A stretch of 64,000 nucleotides of DNA from an uncultured Lachnospiraceae bacterium (GCA_947626285.1 CANQRR010000006.1:31789-95788); one strand, 5' to 3'; counted from the stretch's first letter, positions 34,918 through 44,600 are shown. Numbers and translations: made by a program. Notes: generated by a model from the letters alone, not told the origin.

Positions 34918-36381
34918 GTGAAAAAGGACGATTTGATAACTCTGAAGATTGAAGATCTCAGCAGTGAAGGACTAGGTATCGGTAGGCATGATGGAATCAC
35001 ATTCTTTGTGAAAGATACGGTGATTGGCGATGTGGTCGAGGCCAAAGTCATGAAGATGAAAAAGACATATGGACACGCGAGGCTGATGCGTCTGATAGAG
35101 GAAAGCCCGGATCGCGTCGAACCGCCCTGCCCGGTGACAAGGCAGTGCGGCGGCTGTCAGATCCAGGCGATGCGCTATCAGGCGCAGCTTGCGTTTAAGG
35201 AGAATAAAGTGCGCAACAACCTGCGGCGTATCGGTGGGATTGAGAACCCGCCGATGGAACCAATCATCGGAATGGACGCGTTCAATGTCGAAGATGCGGT
35301 CGCCGGAGAGGAAGCGCCTGCAGGCATGGAAGCGTTCTTGGGTGCGAAAGCGCTTGCCGATGGGGTGACGCCGCTGCGTTATCGCAATAAGGCACAGTTC
35401 CCGATCGGACGAAGCCGCGATGGAAGACTGATTGCCGGATTCTATGCGGGACGAACGCACACGATTATCGAGTGCCGGGACTGCCTGTTAGGATCAAAGG
35501 TAAATGCATGGATTCTGGACGCGGTGCTCAAGCATATGGAGCGGTACGGCATTGAGCCATACGACGAGACGACAGGGAGCGGGCTGGTGCGGCACGTCAT
35601 GACCCGCGTTGGTTTCCGGACCGGACAGATCATGGTTTGCCTTGTCGTCAACGGACGCAGCCTGCCGCACAGTGAGGAGCTCTGCGAGACACTTGCCGCG
35701 ATCCCCGGCATGACAAGTATCACGCTGAACAGCAATCTTGAGAAGACGAACGTGATCATGGGGAAAGACCTGAAAGTGCTGTGGGGCACAGAGTACATTG
35801 AAGATCTGATTGGGGACGTGTGTTTCCGTATCTCACCGCTGTCATTCTATCAGGTCAATCCGCTGCAAACGCAGAAGCTGTACGAAAAGGTGTTGGAGTA
35901 CGCGGGTCTGACCGGACAGGAAACTGTCTGGGACCTGTACTGCGGCATCGGGACGATCTCACTTTTTCTGGCACAGAAGGCACGGAAGGTTTATGGCGTG
36001 GAGCTCGTGCCGGAAGCGATCCGCGACGCCCGGCAGAATGCGGAGCTTAACGGCATCACGAACGCAGAATTCTACGTTGGCAGGGCGGAGGATGTGCTGC
36101 CGCAGAAATATGCGGAAGAGGGTATCCGCGCGGATGTCATAGTTGTCGATCCGCCACGCAAGGGCTGCGAGGAGAGCGTGCTCGAGACGATGGTGCAGAT
36201 GCAGCCACAGCGCATTGTATACGTGAGCTGTGATTCCGCAACGCTTGCGCGGGACTTAAAATATCTGAGCAAGCGAGGGTGTGAGGTGCAGAAGGTCTGC
36301 CCGGTAGACATGTTCGGAAACAGCGTACATTGTGAGTGCGTAGTATTGATGTCTCGGGTCAAGGATTTTTTGATTGATTAA
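34918..36381 (+). CDS. rlmD: 23S rRNA (uracil-5-)-methyltransferase, RlmD/TrmA family
   Basis: 487 aa from a GTG start at 34918, chosen because TGAGGAGG lies just upstream and the protein then begins directly with the TRAM domain (about 1-60). The iron-sulfur Cys cluster is CPVTRQCGGCQIQ plus the later Cys in CRDC. The SAM-binding motif is WDLYCGIGTISLF, and the catalytic region has DPPRKGCEE and YVSCDSATLARDL with the nucleophilic Cys. A low-complexity insert of about 35 residues sits near residue 115-150. The C-terminus (VDMFGNSVHCECVVLMSRV) ends at the border of the AT-rich island; an alternative RlmD-like C-terminus is found 2 kb downstream. RlmD versus RlmC/RlmCD cannot be separated here. 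Confidence 0.88.
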   Translation: MKKDDLITLKIEDLSSEGLGIGRHDGITFFVKDTVIGDVVEAKVMKMKKTYGHARLMRLIEESPDRVEPPCPVTRQCGGCQIQAMRYQAQLAFKENKVRNNLRRIGGIENPPMEPIIGMDAFNVEDAVAGEEAPAGMEAFLGAKALADGVTPLRYRNKAQFPIGRSRDGRLIAGFYAGRTHTIIECRDCLLGSKVNAWILDAVLKHMERYGIEPYDETTGSGLVRHVMTRVGFRTGQIMVCLVVNGRSLPHSEELCETLAAIPGMTSITLNSNLEKTNVIMGKDLKVLWGTEYIEDLIGDVCFRISPLSFYQVNPLQTQKLYEKVLEYAGLTGQETVWDLYCGIGTISLFLAQKARKVYGVELVPEAIRDARQNAELNGITNAEFYVGRAEDVLPQKYAEEGIRADVIVVDPPRKGCEESVLETMVQMQPQRIVYVSCDSATLARDLKYLSKRGCEVQKVCPVDMFGNSVHCECVVLMSRVKDFLID

Positions 36382-36413
36382 CAAATTTCACAAAGATATC
36401 CTACTCGATTCCA

Positions 36414-36442
36414 TTGAAAAATCAAGCAAAATCGATTATAAT
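36414..36442 (+). promoter_or_regulatory. Strong promoter at the island border
   Basis: TTGAAA (36414-36419), exactly 17 bp, consensus TATAAT (36437-36442). It drives the small hydrophobic ORF at 36509 and, by read-through of the terminator at 36632, the HEPN gene. Confidence 0.75.
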
Positions 36443-36508
36443 ATCATATTATGATGGTGCCTTGAGATCAGGGGCGTTTGCCTACTTAAATCATAAGGAG
36501 GAACTACC

Positions 36509-36625
36509 ATGAAGGTAAATTCCACAACCATCGTATTCGTCTTAGATCTTATTGGTGCCCTGGCACTTGCTGCAAGCGGCGTTGTAGCTAAACACTACAT
36601 CTCCGTCTCCGTGGTGGAGGTCTAA
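36509..36625 (+). CDS. Small hydrophobic 38-aa protein (leader peptide or type I toxin-like)
   Basis: Begins with ATG after AAGGAGG (36495-36501) and encodes 38 residues: a short polar start, one hydrophobic stretch (about residues 8-27, with VFVLDLIGALALAAS) and a valine-rich tail. It has its own consensus promoter and is followed seven bases later by an intrinsic terminator, a compact transcription unit like those of type I toxins. The next gene, a HEPN protein, starts only 17 bases after the terminator, so the ORF could instead be a leader that governs read-through. I do not recognise the peptide. Confidence 0.6.
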   Translation: MKVNSTTIVFVLDLIGALALAASGVVAKHYISVSVVEV

Positions 36626-36631
36626 CGACAT

Positions 36632-36666
36632 GGGCACATGATCTGAAAAGGTTGTGTGCCCTTTTT
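36632..36666 (+). terminator. Terminator between the small ORF and the HEPN gene
   Basis: GGGCACA (36632-36638) pairs with TGTGCCC (36655-36661) and is followed by five T. The HEPN ribosome binding site (GAAGGAGG) begins immediately after. Confidence 0.75.
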
Positions 36667-36682
36667 AGAAGGAGGACACTAC

Positions 36683-38368
36683 ATGGAGAAGAAGTTTAAT
36701 TATTCTGGTTTGTTCGAACAAGCACTGTGCAGAATAAAAAGTGTCAGGGATCCTCATGCAACGAGACCTGAGACTGCTGATTTGAGATGGAAAGACATAG
36801 CAAGTCAAGTTGTTTTCGATTTTATTGACAGTGATTTACGTAAACATCATAACGTTTCACAAGCCGCAAACAACATTTCAATATCGTGCCTCTGTTTTAT
36901 GATAACCCAGTTACTGAAAGAGTATGATTATCAAATACAAGAGTTAAGTATAAACGAAGCAGAAGGATTAGCAAAAGCCCGTTTGTACATAGTCGATAAA
37001 CAAAAGAATGAGTTATTGTTGTTTAAGAATCTGGAAGAAAGCCCTCTGTGGAAATCAAAGGAAAGAGAACCACAAGAAGTGCAATTGATTATGGACAAGT
37101 GTGGAGTAGATTCGTGTAAGTATATTTATTTTGTTCATGACAATGCTTACCTACAGATCATAGGGCATAGTGATGATATAAGTGATCCGGGTCGGGGATA
37201 CAATGCTTATTCATTAAAATGGTTTTTTGAAGAGTATTTTGGTACAGAGGAGTATGAACGGTTTGCTGCCGCTTTAGCAAGTTATATTAGTGATGTAAAA
37301 AATTGTATTGGTTATAATACTGTAAAAACATTGACGCCGGGATCGCTGATTAATTTTCGTAAAGTGACCGAAAACGAAATATTGAAATTTTCTTATGGGA
37401 AGCTTGCTGGTATTCAGGTTAAAAACTATAACTTGGAACTAACAGAACTTAATAAGCTCAAACAACAGTTTTTTGACGATAAAACTTATCAGGGCTTACT
37501 AGGAAACCGAGACTTCGCTGAAAGCCTGGTTACTGCTGAATGGTTATTTGGTTCAATGAAAAAGGCTCAAGCGATAGATCTGACTATTATTGGCATGGGG
37601 TATTTTAAGGCTGTTGAGCAACTTTTGTTTGATTTGATATGTTTGCATAAGAATGAGGGGCGACAGATAAAAAGAGACTATTCCAGGAGCGATTTGCCAT
37701 CGACTGTGGAGTTGAGTGATGCAAGTATTGATGATGAGGCCATAGATACTACTATCGGCTCAATGGCGGTGTTCTATCGTGATAATCTTGATATATTGCG
37801 AAATGATTTAACTTGGCGGACAAGGAAGTATATTTTGGAAACTATATTTGAATTTAAGGACTTGAGAAATGGTTACTTCCATAAAGATAATATTCATGAC
37901 TGGGATAAAATAGAAGCAATTAGAAAATCGACATTTGAATTATTATTTTTGTTAATGGGGGCATCGGCTTTAACGGAAGATAACAAGGATGCTTTAGGGT
38001 TCTCGAGAGAAATTGTGTCAGATTATTATAAATTATGCGAATATGTACATTATCATCACGGAGAGTTATTTTATCTTGATTTTGGAAGAGAACAAGAAGA
38101 CATGGCATTCGGATATTATGATGCTTACTCAAAAGTGCTTAACGATAGGTATGTTGGATATACTGGAGTATATTTTAAAGAGTTAGGTAAAGACGGAAGG
38201 GTAGTTCGTTTCCTTGAGGATAAATTACCTTCCAAAATTAGCTTGGGGAAGTTTGTTTTTGGCTATTCTGATAGGATTGATATTACACCGGTGAAGGTGA
38301 AAACCATTTATGAAAACGGCAAGTTTGTCGGACCTTCAATTGCCGAGGAAGAGAAGCTTGATTATTAA
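36683..38368 (+). CDS. HEPN-domain protein, probable RNase effector
   Basis: 561 aa; the ATG at 36683 follows GAAGGAGGACACTAC. No full-length family was recognised. The C-terminal half carries a helical region containing L-RNGYFH (R395 to H400), the RNxxxH form of the Rx4-6H motif of HEPN ribonucleases, preceded by a typical HEPN helix (GMGYFKAVEQLLFDLICLH, near residue 310-330). The N-terminal half (about 1-260) is of unknown fold. HEPN proteins in defence islands commonly cleave RNA to stop phage growth. The gene is AT-rich compared with the adjoining core, so it was probably acquired. It stands behind a promoter, small ORF and terminator that may keep it silent. Confidence 0.65.
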   Translation: MEKKFNYSGLFEQALCRIKSVRDPHATRPETADLRWKDIASQVVFDFIDSDLRKHHNVSQAANNISISCLCFMITQLLKEYDYQIQELSINEAEGLAKARLYIVDKQKNELLLFKNLEESPLWKSKEREPQEVQLIMDKCGVDSCKYIYFVHDNAYLQIIGHSDDISDPGRGYNAYSLKWFFEEYFGTEEYERFAAALASYISDVKNCIGYNTVKTLTPGSLINFRKVTENEILKFSYGKLAGIQVKNYNLELTELNKLKQQFFDDKTYQGLLGNRDFAESLVTAEWLFGSMKKAQAIDLTIIGMGYFKAVEQLLFDLICLHKNEGRQIKRDYSRSDLPSTVELSDASIDDEAIDTTIGSMAVFYRDNLDILRNDLTWRTRKYILETIFEFKDLRNGYFHKDNIHDWDKIEAIRKSTFELLFLLMGASALTEDNKDALGFSREIVSDYYKLCEYVHYHHGELFYLDFGREQEDMAFGYYDAYSKVLNDRYVGYTGVYFKELGKDGRVVRFLEDKLPSKISLGKFVFGYSDRIDITPVKVKTIYENGKFVGPSIAEEEKLDY

Positions 38369-38378
38369 AAAAAGTACA

Positions 38379-38519
38379 GTTGACCAGCTCCCGACAACAG
38401 GCGTATCTGTAGAAATGTTTCCTCGTACAGACGGAATTTTAGATATGTTTCCGCATACGAGTGACATCCATAGTGGTGTCTCGGGGCATGTGGAGACGTG
38501 CGTACTTTTGTCCAAATAG
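38379..38519 (+). pseudogene. Fragment resembling the C-terminus of an RlmD-type methyltransferase
   Basis: Right after the HEPN stop codon an open stretch of 46 codons reads like a duplicated RlmD tail: VDQLPTTG, VEMFPRT, LDMFPHTS, then SGHVETCVLLSK and a stop. RlmD/TrmA proteins often end in VDMFPHTxHVETVVLL. It has no start codon of its own with a ribosome binding site. It may be the displaced end of an older rlmD copy, left when the HEPN segment was inserted. This is a motif-based inference. Confidence 0.45.
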
Positions 38520-38641
38520 AAGCCGGATGATACATTGATGATAATTGTAGATGTAGTTGTGTTGAGTATGATGTTGCATTTATTTTGACATATGGTGAAA
38601 AGATTGGATTTTGATAGCAAGTGGGAGTGAGGTGATATAAC

Positions 38642-40279
38642 ATGAGGAAATCTCAAACTATGTCATTTTGGAATGGTATGAGAATACCGCATAAAATGAT
38701 AAGAGATAGATTTAAGTATTTTTTTGGAGACACTAGTAAAAAAATTGAAGATAGACAAGAAGCATTGGATGTTCTTTTAAATGTTACTTCTACAATACAA
38801 GAAGAAATGTTTTCTCGCCTAAAGTCAGAAAGTACATATGGACTTCTTTTGAAATTGTATTTTATTTTTGATGAAGTCCATTCTATTTACTTAACAGAAA
38901 AAGAAATTAGAACAAATCTGGTCAAGAATAATGTTGATAATGAAACGGTGGTAGATGTATTAATTAGCAATAGAAATATTCAAAGAGACATAATAGATGC
39001 TTGTAATATTTGGATTGAAAACTGTGTGCTGCATCAACACGATTTGGATATTAAAAATTTGAATATCAATGAAAAATTCGTAATGGATTTTTCTTTAATC
39101 ATAGATATGTACTTATATGGTTTTGCGTCTCGTGCAATCTCTCTTCTCATGCTATCTAAAACGATCGGAGCGGAAAATACATTTTATGGACTAGAGATAA
39201 TACAAGGAGAAGATACGCCAGCGGAAATTTTGAAATATCATCCTTATATCTATTTCAATACAGCCATTGTAGGTAATCAAAATTCATTAGTCGATACACC
39301 GTTGACTTCGGATGCAAATGATACAGACTTTGGAAAGGGATTTTTTAAAGAAACCAAAGTACAGTTTTTGTTGTTTTTAGCTGCAATAAGAACTTTTCAA
39401 ACTGATAAGTTACGGGAAGATGATAAGTCATTAACTGTGATTTCTAAGGAAGAGTTTATTTTTTCCGTAGAGAATTGTACGAATCCTCCAATAGAAGATG
39501 GCGAAGCGTTTTATGAGAGCTTTGCTTTAACAAAGGATAAAATCAAATGTCATTTGAGAAAATCAGAAGAGATAATATGGGTTGTTGGGGCTAATAAATA
39601 TAGACATGAAATAAGACCGTTTATTGGACTGGATGATGGCAATGTCCTTTTAACATACGGAGCATTAGAGCAAGCGAAGCAATTATGGGTGTCCTATTTT
39701 AGTAATGGCGGCATGTGTTACACACAGCCTAACAATCCGGATAGTTTAACTAAAGCAATGGAGATCAGAAATAAGGAACTGTCAGATATTTTACTTGATA
39801 AAGCTAGCGAACTGTTGAATAAGCATTATTCTCCTAAGATAGATTATAAGAATGTTAAATATCAGAGGATTTTCGGTGAACAAGGGATCAATTACGGAGA
39901 TTTTGATATTGTATTCTTCGATGAAAATGAGAAAGAAGTATTTCTGATCGAATCAAAGTATTTTTCTGATTCGTTGAATTCAAGTGGAATGGTTACAGAC
40001 TATACTAAGATGTTTGGAAAAGACGGCTATTATGATCATTGCAGAAGAAGGTATGATCTGGTACTATCCGAACCGGAAAAATTGAAAAAATTTATCGGAA
40101 CAAATGATAAAGTATCAGTTCATATGCTATTTTTGTCTTCCAAACCAATTGAGATGGAGTTCCAAGATAAAGATGGAGTTGTGACTTTCTTATCTTTGGG
40201 AATTTTTGAAAAATATATTGAAGGTAAATTAATTAACGGGGAAACAGATGATATTATGCGTCCTGTAAAAGTATTGTAA
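38642..40279 (+). CDS. Hypothetical protein with C-terminal PD-(D/E)XK nuclease-like domain
   Basis: 545 aa, strongly AT-rich. GGAGTGAGGTGATATAAC precedes the ATG. The first about 380 residues are not recognised. The C-terminal domain has the pattern of a PD-(D/E)XK nuclease core: D422 in YGDFDIVFF, a turn, then E437-S-K439 in FLIESKYF, with a Glu at 413 that could be the helix residue. In such proteins this core cleaves DNA. It lies alone between the HEPN gene and a DUF2971 gene, each with its own ribosome binding site. A single-protein defence role is plausible but unproven. Confidence 0.55.
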   Translation: MRKSQTMSFWNGMRIPHKMIRDRFKYFFGDTSKKIEDRQEALDVLLNVTSTIQEEMFSRLKSESTYGLLLKLYFIFDEVHSIYLTEKEIRTNLVKNNVDNETVVDVLISNRNIQRDIIDACNIWIENCVLHQHDLDIKNLNINEKFVMDFSLIIDMYLYGFASRAISLLMLSKTIGAENTFYGLEIIQGEDTPAEILKYHPYIYFNTAIVGNQNSLVDTPLTSDANDTDFGKGFFKETKVQFLLFLAAIRTFQTDKLREDDKSLTVISKEEFIFSVENCTNPPIEDGEAFYESFALTKDKIKCHLRKSEEIIWVVGANKYRHEIRPFIGLDDGNVLLTYGALEQAKQLWVSYFSNGGMCYTQPNNPDSLTKAMEIRNKELSDILLDKASELLNKHYSPKIDYKNVKYQRIFGEQGINYGDFDIVFFDENEKEVFLIESKYFSDSLNSSGMVTDYTKMFGKDGYYDHCRRRYDLVLSEPEKLKKFIGTNDKVSVHMLFLSSKPIEMEFQDKDGVVTFLSLGIFEKYIEGKLINGETDDIMRPVKVL

Positions 40280-40317
40280 TTATGAGCGAGGATGTATTTG
40301 AGATGGTATAGTAACAA

Positions 40318-40349
40318 AGCTACTTATCTAATTGGATAGATAAGTGGCT
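40318..40349. terminator. Hairpin, possible terminator after the nuclease-like gene
   Basis: Eleven-bp stem (40318-40328 with 40339-40349, one GU pair) and a 10-nt loop, followed by ACTTTAAAATT. The T-run is weak, so termination is uncertain. Confidence 0.5.
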
Positions 40350-40401
40350 ACTTTAAAATTAGCATAATAATAAAGCTTATTTGCGAATAAAAAGGAAGCA
40401 T

Positions 40402-41286
40402 ATGGAAAGAAAGTTATTTAGATACAGGCCATTTAACACAGAAAAAATAAATTGTTATAGCGATATTCATCACAAGGTAATTAATATTGAAAAATGGAAA
40501 CTTGAAGCTTTTGAAGGAATTGTGCAACCATCATCGCCACTTTATTTCAACGACCCTTATGACTGTGAATTTTGTTTTCAGTCAGATGCATTGGAAAGTA
40601 TTCCTGACAGAGAAACATATTTACATATTTTGGAAAAAAGCTTTTCACTTAAACCAGAAGAAAAAAATAGAATTCTATATTCTGAAAATATTGAAAGGGC
40701 AATGCAGATAATTTTGCAAGCTCATGGTGGAAATCTTTCTGCTTCATGGGAAGATATTTTGCAAAATGGATTAAGGGAGTGTATGAATACAATAAAGGAT
40801 GCTGTAAGAGTTGTTTGTTTATCCGAGGTATATGACTCTACGCTTATGTGGAGCCATTATGCTCAGAATCATACTGGATTTTGTATAGAATATGATTTCG
40901 CAGAAAGCGATATGTTTTATGAATATTTATATCCAGTAACATATACAAAGGATAGATATACTGTTTCAAAAACAGATATGTTAAACGAAAATGGAGAATG
41001 GATCTATAAATCAACATGCTCTAAATCCGATGTTTGGTCGTACGAGAAAGAGTGGCGAATTGTGACGGCCAATTTCAATAAAGTAATGCCACATAAATTA
41101 AAATATCCGGATGGAAAATATGTTTTAGATCTAAAAGAAAATATAAAAGCGTTTTATTTAGGTGCGAAAATTTCCGAGGATTATGAAAAAGAGATGACTC
41201 AATTTGGGAAAGAAAATAGTATCGGTATTTATCAAATGACCTTATCCCCAAATACATATGAATTAAATGCAAAGAAAATTTTATGA
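40402..41286 (+). CDS. DUF2971 domain-containing protein
   Basis: 294 aa; start at 40402 (AAAGGAAG upstream) giving MERKLFRYRPFN. DUF2971 signatures are clear: LFRYRPF at the start, SPLYFNDPYDCEF near residue 50, VCLSEVYDSTLMWSHYAQNHTGFCIEYDF near residue 140, read here as linked blocks, and DVWSYEKEWRIV near residue 215. The family's biochemical activity is not established; members are frequent in defence islands and next to phage genes. The gene is AT-rich and has no close partner. It ends 129 bp before the regulator of the next operon. Confidence 0.82.
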   Translation: MERKLFRYRPFNTEKINCYSDIHHKVINIEKWKLEAFEGIVQPSSPLYFNDPYDCEFCFQSDALESIPDRETYLHILEKSFSLKPEEKNRILYSENIERAMQIILQAHGGNLSASWEDILQNGLRECMNTIKDAVRVVCLSEVYDSTLMWSHYAQNHTGFCIEYDFAESDMFYEYLYPVTYTKDRYTVSKTDMLNENGEWIYKSTCSKSDVWSYEKEWRIVTANFNKVMPHKLKYPDGKYVLDLKENIKAFYLGAKISEDYEKEMTQFGKENSIGIYQMTLSPNTYELNAKKIL

Positions 41287-41342
41287 TGAATTATGGGATA
41301 TTGAAATATGTGCAAAAAATTGTGCTTTCGCTCTTTTTTTTA

Positions 41343-41371
41343 TTGTCCCGGCGACAATGAGCGTGTATAAT
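41343..41371 (+). promoter_or_regulatory. Promoter with overlapping inverted repeat, for the regulator/helicase operon
   Basis: TTGTCC (41343-41348), 17-bp spacer, consensus TATAAT (41366-41371). The -35 box is part of an inverted repeat, TTGTC and GACAA separated by five bases (41343-41357), a likely operator for the XRE regulator encoded 44 bp downstream. Confidence 0.65.
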
Positions 41372-41414
41372 TGTAGTGTGCATGTCCACTTATTCGGCAT
41401 GGGAGGAGAACGGT

Positions 41415-41654
41415 ATGAGCGTAAGCTACAAAAGATTATGGAAGCTTTTGATCGATAAAGATATGAAAAAGAAAGACCTTGCTGCAGCGGCGAATATCAG
41501 CACATACACAGTCAACAAACTGAACCGGGGAGAAAATGTGAATACTGATACGCTGGTAAGTATATGCAGTGCTTTAGACTGTACGTTCGATGATATTATG
41601 GAACTGCTTCCTGACAGACAGCCCGAGCAATCTGAAGAAGGAACAATCGATTAA
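41415..41654 (+). CDS. XRE family HTH transcriptional regulator
   Basis: 79-aa Cro/CI-type regulator; start 41415 with GGGAGGAG upstream. The helix-turn-helix covers about residues 15-60, with KKKDLAAAANISTYTVNKLNRGENV (given here as one family pattern of helix 2, turn and helix 3 in pieces: KKDLAAAANIS and TYTVNKLNRGE), then DTLVSICSALDCTFDDIMEL. It is close to the small YozG-like regulators. It lies 15 bp before the helicase gene and so probably regulates the defence operon and itself through the inverted repeat on the promoter. Confidence 0.88.
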   Translation: MSVSYKRLWKLLIDKDMKKKDLAAAANISTYTVNKLNRGENVNTDTLVSICSALDCTFDDIMELLPDRQPEQSEEGTID

Positions 41655-41669
41655 AAGGGAGATTCATTC

Positions 41670-44600
41670 ATGGCAAGACTTGAAGATATTACCGTTGGAA
41701 GCCATTTGACAGGCGTTGTCGGAAATGAGCCGGTCAATGTTGTTGCAGTTCAATGGTACGGTACAAATGTCATAGAGATTACATATAAAAACAGTATGGG
41801 TGTTCCGGGGACGCAATTGCTCTATCGCGAAAACGAAGGGAACATCCAGGTTAAAGATAACCATCTTCCGTGGAGTTTTGATGCAGACGGAAATCGGATG
41901 CGCCTTGCGTCGGAGGCATACAGGATTGGGCTCGCGCACTTATTTGATCCCTACCTTGCTGTACATACTTCATCCGTGGAGCCGTTGCCGCACCAGATTT
42001 CTGCGGTTTATCAGGAGATGCTTCCTAGGCTCCCGCTGAGATTTGTGCTGGCGGACGATCCTGGCGCCGGCAAGACAATCATGACAGGTCTGTTTATAAA
42101 GGAATTGATTGCCCGCGGCTCCCTGAAGCGCTGCCTGATCGTGTCTCCCGGCAGCCTTGTGGAGCAGTGGCAGGATGAGTTATTTCAGAAGTTTCATTTG
42201 CATTTTGAAATTCTGACAAATGACAGGATTGAATCTGCTGCGACCGGAAACGTGTTTAACGAGGTGGATCTGTGTATCTGTCGCCTGGATAAGCTAGCCA
42301 GAAATGATGATATTCAGGAAAAGCTCAAAGTTTCCGAATGGGATTTGATCGTCTGTGATGAGGCGCACAAAATGTCTGCAACAGTCTGGGGCGGCGAAGT
42401 AAAATACACGCGAAGATTTCTGCTGGGCAGACTGCTTTCCAACATTACAAAGAACTTCTTACTGTTGACTGCAACGCCACACAACGGAAAGGAAGAAGAC
42501 TTTCATCTGTTCCTGTCTCTGGTCGATCCGGATCGTTTTGAGGGAACACATGGAAATTCTCAGCAGGCGATTGACGTCAGCGATGTGATGCGCCGTCTTG
42601 TGAAGGAAGAACTTTTGAAATTTGACGGCAAACGCCTGTTTCCGGAAAGGATTGCCTATACGGTAAATTACAATCTCTCCGACAAGGAAGCAAAGCTTTA
42701 TGCCGCCGTGACGGACTATGTGCAGGAGGAATTTAACAGGGCGGATAAGCTGAATAACGAGCGAAAGACGACAGTTGGCTTCGCGTTGACGATTCTGCAG
42801 CGCCGGCTTGCGTCTTCCCCAGAGGCGATCTATCAATCGCTCCGCAGGCGCAGGGAACGTTTGGAACATCGTCTGGCGGAAGAACGACTCGGGAAACGGG
42901 CTGCGGACATAACGGCGGACTTTGCTGATCTTGACGATGACGACCTCCCATCAAATGAGCAGGAGGAGATGGAGGAAAGAGTGGTTGACCATGCTTCTGC
43001 CGCTGCGACTATCGCGGAGCTGGAAGCAGAAATCAAAACCTTGAAGAGATTGGAACAGATGGCGAATCAGGTGCGCATAAGCGGCATTGACCGCAAATGG
43101 GAGGAACTGTCCAGGCTGCTTCAGGATAATGACAGGATGTTTGGTTCTGATGGACAGCGGGAGAAGCTTATCATCTTTACCGAACACAGGGATACCTTGA
43201 ATTATCTAACCAATAAAATCCGCTCTCTTCTGGGAAGCGAGGAAGCTGTAATCACCATTCATGGAGGTATGCTTCGCGATGAGCGAAGAAAGGCGGAGCA
43301 GCTTTTCAAGCAGGACATCGGCGTTCGCGTCCTGATTGCGACGGATGCCGCCGGTGAAGGTATCAATCTACAAAGAGCGCATTTGATGATCAACTATGAT
43401 CTGCCGTGGAACCCGAACCGTCTGGAGCAGCGCTTTGGCCGTATCCATCGTATCGGACAGACGGAAGTCTGTCATTTATGGAATCTGGTTGCTTCCGAGA
43501 CGCGGGAAGGCTTTGTGTTTCAATGCCTGTTTCGAAAACTGGAGGAAGAACGTCAGGCGCTCGGCGGCAAAGTGTTTGATATACTTGGCAAGATGACTTT
43601 TGACAATCGATCGCTGCGTGAGCTGCTGATCGAAGCAGTACGGTACGGCAACGATCCGAAAGTCAGGGCTCGTTTGAATGAGGTGGTGGACAACACCATC
43701 AACCGTGACGAGTTTGAAAAGCTGATCAAAGAAAATGCATTGACTGACGACGTGATGGATGTTCATACGGTCATGGCAATCAAAGAAGACATGGAGCGCA
43801 TGGAGGCGCACAAGCTTCAGCCGCACTTCATCGAAGCATTTTTCGTGGAGGCGTTCCAGTCGGTGGGCGGAAAAATTCGGCGCAGGGAGAAAGGTCGGTA
43901 TGAGATCACTTCCGTCCCCTATGCTGTGCGCAACCGCGATACGCAAATCGGCTATGGAGAGCCAGTGCTGAACCGTTATGAGCGAGTCTGTTTTGACAAA
44001 GAGTTTTGTAACATTCAGGGGCTCGCTCCAGCTGCGTTGATTTGTCCCGGACATCCATTGCTGGATGCCACGTTGGATCTGGTTCGCGAACGCAATGTAG
44101 ACGTGATGAAACGAGGGGCAGTGTTCATTGATGAAAATGATTATAGTACCTCTGCCCGGATTCTGTTCTACATAGAGGATTCCATACAGGACGGAATTAT
44201 TTTGAAAGACGGAAGCAGACGCACGGTTTCGAAACACATTCATTTCGTGGAATTGGACGAACAGGGACAATCGACCGGCGCCGGATATGCTCCTTATCTC
44301 GATTATCGGGCAGCGGATGAGGCGGAGTCGGCTGCTGTCCTGAAATGGGCAAAGACGCAGCAATGGCTCTGCTCCGGTGTGGAGGATATGGCAAAGACCT
44401 ATGCCATCACGAATCTGATCCCGGCGCACTTTGCGGAAGTGAAAGAGCACAAGGAGACAATGCTGGATAAAACTGCCAAAGCGGTGAAAGACAGAATGAC
44501 CGCGGAGATCCAGTATTGGGATTACCGTGCCGGTGAGTTGCAGCAGAAAGAAGCTGCGGGAAAGGTCAATTCCAAATTGAATTCCACTCTGGCATCCCGC

